Assembly: GCA_046703545.1 (NCBI GenBank)
Contig: JBJKSX010000029.1
Coordinates: 1 to 39,070, forward strand
Direction: 5' to 3'
Length of the DNA: 39,070 nt
DNA from: JAJZOM01 sp046703545
GTDB taxonomy: Archaea > Thermoplasmatota > Thermoplasmata > Thermoplasmatales > Thermoplasmataceae
The first letter of the stretch is position 1. Each line of letters begins with the position of its first letter. Position numbers and translations under genes: made by a program. This document shows positions 32,085 to 39,070 of the stretch, piece by piece. The notes below the pieces were generated by a model. The model did not search any database, was not told where the DNA came from, and saw nothing but the letters and a program-made list of their open reading frames with translations.

Positions 32085-33422
32085 TCAGCTCATTTCATTG
32101 AGGACTTCCCTGGTCTTGCCTGAGAATTCCTTTATGTCCTCTTCCGTCAGGATCAGGGCGGGCCTGAACCTTATGGTCGATTCGCCGGCCTTGAGGAGCA
32201 AGACTCCCTTTGAGAACATCCTGTCAAAGAATTCATCCCTGAATTTTTCGCTCTTGAGATCAAATGCGCACATCAGGCCCTTGCCTCTTGCGTTTGATAC
32301 AAGCTCAGGGAAATCATTGGCAAGTTCCCTGAGTGTCTCAACCAGGACCTTGCCCATTTTCTCTGCATTCTCTATGAGGGATTCCTCCACCATGATCTCG
32401 ATGAATTTCTTGGACCTTACCATGTCCACGAGGTTGCCTCCCCAGGTGGAGTTTATCCTGCTTGATTCATGGAAAACGTTGCCCTTGACATCGTCTATCT
32501 TGCTACCAACCATGATTCCGCAAACCTGGGATTTCTTGCCGAATGATATGATGTCAGGCTTGACATCGTAGTGCTGGTGTGCCCACCACTTTCCGGTGAC
32601 ACCCATTCCAGACTGCACCTCGTCCATCATCAGAAGTGTGTCGTTTTCCTTTGCCATCCTGGCAACGGCCTTGAAGTACTCATTCCTGAACTGGTTGTCT
32701 CCTCCTTCTCCCTGGATCGGTTCCATGAGGAACACGGCAATGTCGTTCTTGTACTTCTCAAAGTAGGTTTCCATTTCTGTCAGGCTCTTCTTTTCCTGCT
32801 CCTCCACATCCTGAAGCACCTTGTCTGTTATGGGGAACCTGAGTTTTGGATTGGTGACCCTTGGCCAGTCAAATTTCGGGAAGTACTCGGTTTTCCTTGG
32901 ATCATGGGTGTTGGTGAGGCTCAGGGTGTATCCACTCCTTCCATGGAAGGCCTCTTTCAGGTGCATCACCTTAGAGCCAAGTTCCTTCGTTTCGCCGTTT
33001 GCGAAGTTCTTTCTCACCTTCCAGTCGAACGCAGCCTTGAGGCCATTCTCAACTGCCAGTGCGCCCCCTGAAACGAAGAAGAAGTATTTCATGTATTCTG
33101 GCGTGGCTTCCTGTGAAAGAGTCTCAACGAACTCGGCCATCTGTTTAGTATAAATGTCAGAATTTGTGACCTTTGTCTTTGCTGCCATCATAAGGTCTTT
33201 CTGGAATTCCGGATCGTCCAGTCCAGGGTGGTTCACTCCAACAGGGTTTGAAGCAAAAAACCCAAAGAAATCCAGTAAATATTTGTCTTTGCTTGAATCA
33301 TAGAGTCTTACGCCCTTGCTCTTTTCCAGATCAAGTACCATGTCGAGGCCATCCGCCAGCATCCTTGATCCGATGACACTGCGAACATTTCCTGGAGATA
33401 TCATCATAGATTCATGTTTCAT
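32085..33422 (-). CDS. lat: L-lysine 6-aminotransferase
   Basis: The 445-residue class III PLP aminotransferase moves the epsilon amino group of lysine to 2-oxoglutarate. Diagnostic features are FFVSGGALAVENGLKAAFDWK, MEPIQGEGGDNQF, MMDEVQSGMG with PLP-binding Asp267, FGKKSQVCG with the catalytic Lys (296 or 297) and the segment NSTWGGNLVDMVRS, close to the mycobacterial Lat sequence as I remember it. It would feed lysine degradation through alpha-aminoadipate semialdehyde. The start is ATG 33422, about 25 nt from a TATA-like element. A second lysine-pathway gene is not seen here. Confidence 0.88.
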   Translation of the reverse strand: MKHESMMISPGNVRSVIGSRMLADGLDMVLDLEKSKGVRLYDSSKDKYLLDFFGFFASNPVGVNHPGLDDPEFQKDLMMAAKTKVTNSDIYTKQMAEFVETLSQEATPEYMKYFFFVSGGALAVENGLKAAFDWKVRKNFANGETKELGSKVMHLKEAFHGRSGYTLSLTNTHDPRKTEYFPKFDWPRVTNPKLRFPITDKVLQDVEEQEKKSLTEMETYFEKYKNDIAVFLMEPIQGEGGDNQFRNEYFKAVARMAKENDTLLMMDEVQSGMGVTGKWWAHQHYDVKPDIISFGKKSQVCGIMVGSKIDDVKGNVFHESSRINSTWGGNLVDMVRSKKFIEIMVEESLIENAEKMGKVLVETLRELANDFPELVSNARGKGLMCAFDLKSEKFRDEFFDRMFSKGVLLLKAGESTIRFRPALILTEEDIKEFSGKTREVLNEMS

Positions 33423-33443
33423 GATCCTACATGGCTTGCTTGA

Positions 33444-33451
33444 CTATATTT
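33444..33451 (-). promoter_or_regulatory. TATA-like box of lat
   Basis: AAATATAG on the minus strand is centred about 25 nt upstream of the ATG at 33422. A long A/T block at 33461-33480 lies further upstream. Confidence 0.45.
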
Positions 33452-33459
33452 CATTTGGG

Positions 33460-33666
33460 TATTTTTTTAAAAATTTTTTAAGATTCGATCTGCTGTGGAA
33501 CTTAGAAAAAACGAGTTCAGTATGTAAAATACGAAATTAGTATTTTAGCCAAAATGCCCCCATTGGGCAGAGTTTCTGTCGTGCTGCAGCAAGGACTTCT
33601 GGCTTCATTGAATTCGATAATAATTGGGTAATGGGCAGGGGCATCCTGCAAATTTGGCGGAAAACA
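33460..33666. other. Intergenic region with several inverted repeats
   Basis: Between lat and the B3/B4 gene, both on the minus strand, this stretch has no convincing gene. It holds an A/T-rich block (33461-33480), an inverted repeat TAAAATAC-N7-GTATTTTA (33525-33547), TGCCC-N5-GGGCA (33555-33569), the palindrome TGCTGCAGCA (33582-33591) and GCAGG-N5-CCTGC (33635-33649); ATGCCCC at 33554 can also pair with GGGGCAT at 33638. This density suggests RNA structure or protein sites, but no known RNA family is recognised. Confidence 0.4.
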
Positions 33667-34362
33667 TCACCACTCAAGTTCAGGGTGGTCCACGTCAAGT
33701 TTGTGTGCCTTGACTTCTGCATGGAAATGTTCTTTCAGGTTTTCAGCGAACTCATTGAGTGACCTTTCAAGTGTATCTTCCGGGAATGGAGGGAGAGTTT
33801 CTGTTACGAAGAATGCAGTGTTTGTGATTTCCGTCAGCTTGGTCAACTCGGATTCCCTCCAGTTGAATTTTCTGCACAATACCTTTTCACCATCCGCGTA
33901 TATGACCTCATCCGCATTGGGATGCGTGATCTCCCTTGTGCCAAGTTGCATGAAATCCTCACTCCCTGTTGCCAGCCTCAGCGTTATGTTTCCACTAATA
34001 TTCTCCAGGTCCTCCCCTCCATAAGGCGTCATGTACTTCAGAGACAGATAATTGTACAGATCCACGAGATTGGTGATGTGCGGGATCTCGTTTCCCTTGA
34101 GAACCCTCCTGGCAATTGCCTCATGAGACGGCCTGCCATCCTTCACTTTCAGCAGTTTATAGGCCTTTCTCCAATTAGAGATAAGGGGGTTTTCAGCCAG
34201 CCTGTCCAGCGCCATGGATTCACGCACCTCCGCCTCAGTTTTCCTCAGCATGTTTAGGATTTCAGTGTTGGTTCCGGAGTTGTCAATGCCGGTTGCGATA
34301 ATAACGCCAAGTCTCAGGTCCGGAAAAAGCCTGAATACTTCCTGGCTTATTTTGAATTTCAT
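33667..34362 (-). CDS. B3/B4 tRNA-binding-domain protein
   Basis: The 231-residue protein resembles the B3/B4 editing domain found in phenylalanyl-tRNA synthetase beta subunits, standing alone. Visible are LRLGVIIATGIDN, SHEAIARRVLKGNEIPHITNLVDLYNYLSL, a GG(E/D)-type segment YGGEDLENISGNITLR, and ADGEKVLCRKFNWRES. Standalone members are often proposed to edit or hydrolyse mischarged tRNAs or bind small ligands, but this is not established. The stop lies about 245 nt upstream of lat. Start ATG 34362. Confidence 0.85.
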   Translation of the reverse strand: MKFKISQEVFRLFPDLRLGVIIATGIDNSGTNTEILNMLRKTEAEVRESMALDRLAENPLISNWRKAYKLLKVKDGRPSHEAIARRVLKGNEIPHITNLVDLYNYLSLKYMTPYGGEDLENISGNITLRLATGSEDFMQLGTREITHPNADEVIYADGEKVLCRKFNWRESELTKLTEITNTAFFVTETLPPFPEDTLERSLNEFAENLKEHFHAEVKAHKLDVDHPELEW

Positions 34363-34481
34363 GTTTGCACGAATAATTCAACGTTGGAATAAACATTGGG
34401 ATAAGCAAGTGTCGGTTCTAATTAATCTAGGAAACTGGCAATAGGGGCAATTCCGGAGCAGATGGTCATACTGCTTTCCCG

Positions 34482-34499
34482 GCTTACACGAATGTAAGC
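34482..34499. promoter_or_regulatory. Perfect hairpin in the divergent intergenic region
   Basis: GCTTACA-CGAA-TGTAAGC is a perfect seven-base-pair inverted repeat with a four-base loop, about 120 nt upstream of the B3/B4 gene and 80 nt upstream of the membrane-protein gene. It has no T-tract, so it is not an obvious terminator. It may be an operator. The rest of 34363-34580 holds an AT-rich promoter-like stretch (34530-34545) and nothing else recognised. Confidence 0.35.
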
Positions 34500-34580
34500 A
34501 CATCTTCAGTTTCAGGAAAGAAATATTATTATATTTCAAAGCCTAAGATCTCCTGCACAGCACGAAGAAAGGTATTGGCA

Positions 34581-35051
34581 ATGGCTTTTGGAAAAAAGAG
34601 TGGTGAACTGAAGAACCTATCCGCAATGAGGAACACTGCCTTTGCATTTCTCGCGTTGATTATGGCTCAGTTCTGGCTTGGGATGACAATAAATCTTGAA
34701 ATTGCCCTGCCAGTGAAGCATTTGGATGCCTTTTCCACGTTTTCATTCTATGCTGGGTTCTCCTGGTATATTGCAGGCCATATTGTCATTGGCCTCATAC
34801 TCCTTCTGCTCTCCCTCATGTTTCTCTCGATCTCCCTCAGGGTTGAATCAAGGGCCATTAAAATAACCGCAGCCATCTCAGTTGCTTCAGTGATAGGCGC
34901 CATAATGAATGGCATAATGTTCCTCATGTCAGGCCAGTTCTTCGGATGGTCTGTGGGTATGGCCATGAGTGCTTTGTCAGCTGTTGTGTCTATCGCAGTG
35001 GGCCTCTATTATATTGGCCTGCAAATCGCCATTGCATCTCCGGCCGAATAG
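34581..35051 (+). CDS. Four-helix membrane protein of unknown function
   Basis: The 156-residue protein has four hydrophobic segments (about residues 18-40, 62-85, 92-116 and 123-148) and a basic N-terminus (FGKKSGELKN). No family is recognised. Some features, such as FWLGMTINLEIALPV, resemble small heme-related or DoxD-like membrane proteins, but this is only an impression. ATG 34581 is preferred to the TTG at 34575. An AT-rich element about 44 nt upstream is the only promoter hint. The MBL-fold gene follows 62 nt later. Confidence 0.6.
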   Translation: MAFGKKSGELKNLSAMRNTAFAFLALIMAQFWLGMTINLEIALPVKHLDAFSTFSFYAGFSWYIAGHIVIGLILLLLSLMFLSISLRVESRAIKITAAISVASVIGAIMNGIMFLMSGQFFGWSVGMAMSALSAVVSIAVGLYYIGLQIAIASPAE

Positions 35052-35113
35052 TTCTGGAGGGTGGATGAAATATCTTCAGCATAGATTTAAGTGGAATTCA
35101 TCGTTGAACTTCT

Positions 35114-36091
35114 GTGGGTTCCACATCTGATGAGACGGGATTCCAATCTCAACAAAATTCTGAAGGCTTCAACGTAAAATGGATCCACGGTTCCCCCAAT
35201 TATGGAAACAGGTCTGATCCGCCAATCCAGGTGCACTGGTATAATCCCCACACTGTGATAATGAGGCAGAGCAAGGACATATCCTTCGAGGCGCCATTCA
35301 TCTACCTGCTTTTTGGAAAAGAAAAGGCCCTTCTGCTTGACACAGGTGCGGTGTCAGATCCCAGGGTTTCGCCCATTCGCAAATTGGTGGACGAACTGAT
35401 TGGGAAATGGCAGGGCGATAAGGGCACATCAGGCTATGAACTCATTATAGCACACACTCATGGCCACAATGACCACACTTCTGGAGATGGCCAGTTCGAG
35501 GGTAGGCCCGATACAACAGTGATAGGCAAGGATGTCGAATCGGTGAAGGGATTTTTTGGATTGGCAGCCTGGCCTGATGGGACGGGAAAACTGGACCTCG
35601 GAGGGCGGGTCTTGGATGTGATTCCTTCTCCTGGACATGATGAGCGTGAAATTTCCCTGTATGATCCCTTGACCGGGCTTCTTTTCACCGGTGATTCAAT
35701 ATATCCCGGGAGGCTCTACATATCTGATTTTCCAGCTTTCTTGAGTACTTTGGATAGAATTCAGGTCCTTTCCAGGGAAAGGAAGATAACTTGCCTGGTT
35801 GGAAGCCACATAGAAAGGGCAAGCGGTCCCGGAAAAGACAATCGGGCAACCTCGAGATATCAGCCCCATGAACCTCCGCTTCAGATGACAATGGAACAGT
35901 TTGCGGAATTGAAAGCCGCAGCCCAAGAGGTTTCAGGCAGGAAAGGGGCACACACCTTCGATGACTTTTTGATCTTCAACGGCCCCTGTTACGGCGCTCT
36001 CATGAAACAACTACTCAGGGCAGCACTGTACAATTTCAGACATCGGCATAAAAAAGGCATGAAAATGGGCACAGATGTTGAGAAAAATTGA
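35114..36091 (+). CDS. Metallo-beta-lactamase-fold hydrolase
   Basis: The 325-residue protein has the zinc motif HGHNDH (HxHxDH form) after ELIIAHT, the later PSPGHDEREISLYDP and FTGDSIYPGRLYI segments, and a further His in VGSHIERASG, the order of the MBL fold. A C-terminal region of about 100 residues follows, with DDFLIFNGPCYGALMKQLLRAALY, and is not recognised. The substrate is unknown. The start is GTG 35114; no ATG exists upstream. The stop is 11 nt from the convergent ABC ATPase. Confidence 0.8.
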   Translation: MGSTSDETGFQSQQNSEGFNVKWIHGSPNYGNRSDPPIQVHWYNPHTVIMRQSKDISFEAPFIYLLFGKEKALLLDTGAVSDPRVSPIRKLVDELIGKWQGDKGTSGYELIIAHTHGHNDHTSGDGQFEGRPDTTVIGKDVESVKGFFGLAAWPDGTGKLDLGGRVLDVIPSPGHDEREISLYDPLTGLLFTGDSIYPGRLYISDFPAFLSTLDRIQVLSRERKITCLVGSHIERASGPGKDNRATSRYQPHEPPLQMTMEQFAELKAAAQEVSGRKGAHTFDDFLIFNGPCYGALMKQLLRAALYNFRHRHKKGMKMGTDVEKN

Positions 36092-36102
36092 TTGGGAGGA
36101 TT

Positions 36103-36951
36103 TCACCGGAGCAAATCCTCGAGGGGGTTGCTCATCTCCCTCACTTCATGGACCTTTATGTTTGCAGCTGCCAGTTGCTGGATCACCTTTGACACCTCAT
36201 CCGGCGAGTCCAGTTCCAGCATGTAGTACCTGCCCTGCAGTTTTGCATCCGGAAATACATCGGTGAGGTTATCCGCCCTGATCCCAATGACGTATTTTCC
36301 CATTGGAATCTTGTCAATGTCTCCATTGTATGCTACGCTGCCGTTGTCGATTATAATGACCTGCTTTCCAATTTCACGGGCCTCGTAAAGGTTGTGTGAC
36401 GAATACAGAACTATCTGCTCCCTGGCGATGCCCAGTATGTCATTCCTCACCTGGCTCGCAACAGTGGGATCCAGATTCGTGGTGGGCTCATCGAAAAGGT
36501 ATATGCTTCGGTCTTTCAGGAGGCATTTTGATATGGAAACACGCTTCTTCTGGCCCTGGCTCAGTGAAGCATAGGATCTGTCCATCAAATCCCCAAGTTC
36601 CAGCATTTTGACGGTGCGTTCCTTTTCATCTTCACTGGCCTCCATAAGCAAGGCAAAAAGGTCTATGATCTCCCTGACGGACATGCTTACGGGCACTCCT
36701 GCCTGATGTGACAGGTACACGCATTTCTGCCTGACTTCAGGATGGCTGAATGGATCCAGCCCATCAATGGTCAGTGTTCCTCCATAGGGTTTCAGTATGC
36801 CTGTCAAGGTCCGGAAGAATGTGGTCTTGCCTGCACCATTCTTTCCAAGGACAACATATATTCCGGGCTTGTCAATGGATAGACTGAGGTCATGAAGAAC
36901 CTCCTTTCCGTAATACCCTGTTGAAAGCCCAGACGCCTCTATTTTAGCCAT
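36103..36951 (-). CDS. ABC transporter ATP-binding protein
   Basis: The 282-residue ATPase has Walker A GKNGAGKTT, Q-loop YLSHQAG, the signature LSQGQKKR, Walker B IYLFDEPTTNLD and switch His in YSSHNLYEA. The signature reads LSQGQ instead of LSGGQ, an accepted variant in exporters. The 70 C-terminal residues are an extension with an unknown role. It lies eight nt downstream of the permease gene, so the two form one ABC-2 exporter. The substrate cannot be read. Confidence 0.88.
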   Translation of the reverse strand: MAKIEASGLSTGYYGKEVLHDLSLSIDKPGIYVVLGKNGAGKTTFFRTLTGILKPYGGTLTIDGLDPFSHPEVRQKCVYLSHQAGVPVSMSVREIIDLFALLMEASEDEKERTVKMLELGDLMDRSYASLSQGQKKRVSISKCLLKDRSIYLFDEPTTNLDPTVASQVRNDILGIAREQIVLYSSHNLYEAREIGKQVIIIDNGSVAYNGDIDKIPMGKYVIGIRADNLTDVFPDAKLQGRYYMLELDSPDEVSKVIQQLAAANIKVHEVREMSNPLEDLLR

Positions 36952-36959
36952 ATTTCCAC

Positions 36960-37739
36960 CTATGAAAGAAACCTCTCACGCACCATCCTGACCGTAGTGA
37001 AATAGAACACGGCCAGGAACAGCACAAATGCACCCGCCACGTAGGCTGCAAGTATCTGGTAGAGCTGATTGAAATCCACCGGACCAAACACTCCTCTCGC
37101 GGAGAAAACTGAGAAAAACAATGGCACTACGGCCACGACGACTCCAAAAACAGGGGCAAGCCCTGCAGGGGAATTGACCATGGTCATTCTTTTCGACAGT
37201 GCCTGGGATGCAAAGGCAATGGAGGTGCCTATCAAGACTGCGATTATTGAGATAGGTACTGTGTAGATCAGGAGCTCCCTGAGGAAGAGAGATGGCACAC
37301 TTCCGTTCAGTGCGAGAAAAACAGCCAGTATCTCCCCGATCGCCACGGCTATTGTGATCCCCGCAATTATCACTGCGGTGAGTATTATGGCCCAGAATAT
37401 GTCACCGGTTTCAAACTTTGTCGAGGATAGTATGAATTCAAAGAAACCGTTCTCCCTGTCCTCGCTGTAAAGGGCAGGAGCCATCATTGTGGACACAACG
37501 GTGAAGACCGGTGCAATGAAGGGGAGTATTATTGCCACCAGATAGAGCGAAACATCATTCAGCCCCATTGACTGGGAAAAGGCTTTTAGTGCCGGAGCAC
37601 CGGCGCCTCCGGAACTCCTTGCCCCAACTGCAGTGAAGATTATAAGCAGGAAGAGCGGCAGAATGATCCCAAGTATGAAGTAGGCCCTGCCTTCCTTGAT
37701 ATATCGCCGCAGGTAGAGGCCCAATAGAAGGTTACCCAT
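36960..37739 (-). CDS. ABC-2 type transporter permease
   Basis: The 259-residue protein has six or so membrane segments, a short basic N-terminus (LYLRRYIKEG) and a loop with TMMAPALYSEDRENGFFEFILSSTK typical of ABC-2 permeases, which also contains the conserved cytoplasmic ENG segment. The ATPase gene follows eight nt later. The start is uncertain between ATG 37739 and GTGs at 37748 and 37751; I chose the ATG. A short dyad CTTTC-AC-GAAAG (37794-37805) lies about 55 nt upstream. Confidence 0.8.
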   Translation of the reverse strand: MGNLLLGLYLRRYIKEGRAYFILGIILPLFLLIIFTAVGARSSGGAGAPALKAFSQSMGLNDVSLYLVAIILPFIAPVFTVVSTMMAPALYSEDRENGFFEFILSSTKFETGDIFWAIILTAVIIAGITIAVAIGEILAVFLALNGSVPSLFLRELLIYTVPISIIAVLIGTSIAFASQALSKRMTMVNSPAGLAPVFGVVVAVVPLFFSVFSARGVFGPVDFNQLYQILAAYVAGAFVLFLAVFYFTTVRMVRERFLS

Positions 37740-37867
37740 CTGCTGCACCACTCTCCATCATGATTTTTCCAACTGCAATAGCCTTAACTGTAACTTTCAC
37801 GAAAGAAACAGGAACCTGACCTGGCCAGTGACCATAGACATTTGACCCCATGATAAGTTCCTTCAAT

Positions 37868-37879
37868 TTCAGGCCTGAA
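37868..37879. repeat. 12-bp palindrome at the stop of the beta-rich hypothetical
   Basis: TTCAGGCCTGAA is a perfect palindrome that includes the stop codon of the small hypothetical gene. It may form a hairpin for termination, but no T-tract follows on the minus strand, and its role is unclear. Confidence 0.25.
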
Positions 37880-38123
37880 TTTGGGGAGTTTCCTCTCCAT
37901 CTATGAATAGCTTGATTGGCGAGAGTGCCCTGATATCTATTTCCAGATGATGCTTTTCCGTATTCCCGACGTCAAGTTCAAGCTTCCTTGTTGGAGTGAA
38001 GTTTGCCACATTAAGCACCCTTTCCCCATCGACTTCCACCCTGATATATTTCCATAACGGATTTGCATTCACGAATATCACGTGTTTTTCATTCTCTCCA
38101 ACTTCAAACCTTGCCTTTGACAT
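37869..38123 (-). CDS. Small beta-rich hypothetical protein
   Basis: The 84-residue protein has no signal peptide or membrane segment and shows alternating hydrophobic and charged residues (FEVGENEKHVIFVNANPLWKY, VEVDGERVLNVANF, KLELDVGNTEKHHLEIDIR) suggestive of a beta sandwich. I recognise no family. ATG 38123 is chosen over the TTG at 38132 because a weak TATA-like element (near 38157) is about 34 nt upstream. It is divergent from the methyltransferase gene. Confidence 0.55.
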   Translation of the reverse strand: MSKARFEVGENEKHVIFVNANPLWKYIRVEVDGERVLNVANFTPTRKLELDVGNTEKHHLEIDIRALSPIKLFIDGEETPQIQA

Positions 38124-38237
38124 GGGACCCAATGAGAATAGTGCATTCGAAGTCTATTAACATTGAGGTGGGGGCAAAACGCGTTGCCTGACTGAACGGT
38201 TCTTGGGATCCTGCATCATTTCACAGGAACCGCGAGC

Positions 38238-38248
38238 ATTAATTAAGT
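38238..38248 (+). promoter_or_regulatory. TATA-like box of the methyltransferase gene
   Basis: CATTAATTAAG is centred about 28 nt upstream of the ATG at 38271, fitting a leaderless transcript. Confidence 0.5.
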
Positions 38249-38270
38249 TCAAAAGCCTAGCGATGGCAGG

Positions 38271-38873
38271 ATGGTGTCTGTAGCAACAAGATTCACCCTG
38301 CTCGCAATCCCATGGATCCTGTTCTTCGTTGTTTGGACAGTATCCATATTCTATGAAGCAGCCAGAGGCAGGCTGAAGAAGGTGGAGAAGAGGGAGCCAA
38401 TGCCTGTATTGCTCTTCACCCGGCTGTTGCTCTATATACCAATTGTGCTCATATTTGCAAATGAAGCCATCGCTACGCACTTTCCTTTCGGGCTGAGAAT
38501 TCTGCCAGATTCTCCTTTTGCCATGTACTTCGGAGTCGCTGTTTCAATGGCCGGGATACTTTTCTCCATTTGGGGCAGAGTGGCACTGGGAAGCAACTGG
38601 AGTGCGGACGCTGTGCTGAAGTCAGGCCAGACTCTTGTGAGCAAAGGCCCATATTCTTTCGTGAGAAATCCGATATACTCCGGAATAAGCCTTGGTATGG
38701 TTGGGTCTGCCATTGCTTTGGGGAACCTCTCTGGGTTGATTGCAGTGGCCTTGATCCTGACTTTCTCGTATCTCAGGATAACTTACGAGGAGAGGATGAT
38801 GAATGAGAAATTTGGCGCTGAATGGGAAAGATACACAGAGAGGGTGAAGAGATTTATACCCTGGATATGGTGA
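38271..38873 (+). CDS. Isoprenylcysteine carboxyl methyltransferase-like membrane protein
   Basis: The 200-residue protein has four to five membrane segments and the C-terminal pattern of the ICMT/phospholipid methyltransferase group: LVSKGPYSFVRNPIYSGISLGMVG, where RNP and Tyr contact the SAM-binding pocket, and ITYEERMMNEKFGAEWERYTERVKRFIPWIW, with its conserved E-E and final R-P. Such proteins methylate lipids or lipid-like substrates using SAM. The true substrate is unknown. ATG 38271 fits a TATA-like element. Confidence 0.82.
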   Translation: MVSVATRFTLLAIPWILFFVVWTVSIFYEAARGRLKKVEKREPMPVLLFTRLLLYIPIVLIFANEAIATHFPFGLRILPDSPFAMYFGVAVSMAGILFSIWGRVALGSNWSADAVLKSGQTLVSKGPYSFVRNPIYSGISLGMVGSAIALGNLSGLIAVALILTFSYLRITYEERMMNEKFGAEWERYTERVKRFIPWIW

Positions 38874-38980
38874 AAACAGGATTAATTGCTATCTGATTTA
38901 TTTCAGGACCCTTGTGACGTCCCGTTATATGGATGAGCACTTTGATGCGTGATTGCAACCCATATATTCACTTGTAAAAA

Positions 38981-38988
38981 TATATTTA
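38981..38988 (+). promoter_or_regulatory. TATA box of the truncated gene at the right edge
   Basis: TATATTTA lies after a purine-rich AAAAA stretch and is centred about 28 nt upstream of the ATG at 39013. It is one of the clearest promoter-like elements in the window. Confidence 0.5.
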
Positions 38989-39012
38989 TCCACAGTGTTC
39001 ATATATATTGCC

Positions 39013-39070
39013 ATGCAGAGGATACCCACCTATTTTCCATTTGGAATTATTCCGGTGGCTGGGGCATATA
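39013..39070 (+). CDS. Start of a gene cut by the window edge
   Basis: An open frame begins with ATG 39013 and runs to the edge, giving 19 residues (MQRIPTYFPFGIIPVAGAY) that hint at a hydrophobic N-terminus. A TATA box 28 nt upstream supports it as a real leaderless gene. The product cannot be named. Confidence 0.45.
   Translation, partial: MQRIPTYFPFGIIPVAGAY

Noticed and set aside
32571..33071. Open frame of 166 codons antisense to lysine aminotransferase
   Set aside because: Shadow of a strongly supported gene; no motif seen.
33537..33722. 61-codon frame on the minus strand overlapping the B3/B4 gene end
   Set aside because: It overlaps the conserved B3/B4 C-terminus in another frame and the rest covers a repeat-rich gap; no motif or promoter supports it.
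1..39070. CRISPR arrays, insertion sequences, phage genes, rRNA
   Set aside because: No regularly spaced direct repeats, transposase or integrase motifs, or rRNA-like stretches were seen.

Overview
This 39 kb window looks like chromosomal DNA of a thermoacidophilic archaeon of the Thermoplasmatales or a close relative. The G+C content is near 50% by eye, genes are densely packed on both strands, and many genes have an AT-rich TATA-like element 24-33 nt upstream of the start codon, as expected for leaderless archaeal transcripts. The gene set agrees: a short-chain-type L-threonine dehydrogenase, an archaeal asparagine synthetase related to AspRS, a Pyrococcus-like ferredoxin, a SufR-like regulator and an Lrp regulator. 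There is no rRNA, recognisable tRNA, insertion sequence, integrase, phage gene or CRISPR array. No gene-free stretch exceeds 300 bases; the longest, 33423-33666 and 34363-34580, are described as features.

Layout. (1) 1-8.6 kb, metabolism: end of a membrane-protein gene, urocanate hydratase with a hairpin/U-tract terminator, exonuclease III, adenylosuccinate synthetase, isocitrate dehydrogenase, a two-gene unit of an MoaE-like protein and an aldehyde-dehydrogenase-fold protein that both lack key catalytic residues, and threonine dehydrogenase. (2) 8.7-11.2 kb: an ABC-2 exporter followed by an APH-family kinase. (3) 11.2-17.3 kb: Fe-S cluster assembly, with a SufR-like regulator divergent from sufC-sufB-sufD-sufS-sufU-ferredoxin; the shared promoter holds two inverted repeats. 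(4) 17.3-21.2 kb: a four-CBS protein, an MBL hydrolase and the arsenic operon arsR-arsC-arsB with an 18-bp palindromic operator candidate. (5) 21.3-23.9 kb: a sugar-nucleotidyltransferase with an unusual tail, a small conserved-looking hypothetical and a Xaa-Pro peptidase. (6) 24-27 kb: a fused two-domain ABC permease, an unrecognised membrane-anchored protein and a formamidase/acetamidase. (7) 27.2-34.4 kb: an MFS transporter, then amino-acid metabolism (serA plus a class V aminotransferase, Lrp, asparagine synthetase, lysine 6-aminotransferase) and a B3/B4-domain protein. (8) 34.5 kb to the end: a four-helix membrane protein, a second MBL hydrolase, a second ABC-2 transporter, a small beta-rich hypothetical, an ICMT-like methyltransferase and the start of a truncated gene.

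The best leads are the paired degenerate enzymes at 5690-7501, the symmetric suf promoter, the Asp-ligand-type ferredoxin inside the suf operon, the nucleotidyltransferase with a cupin-like tail, and the amidase/permease/unknown-protein cluster. All family assignments come from reading the sequence; no database search was possible.
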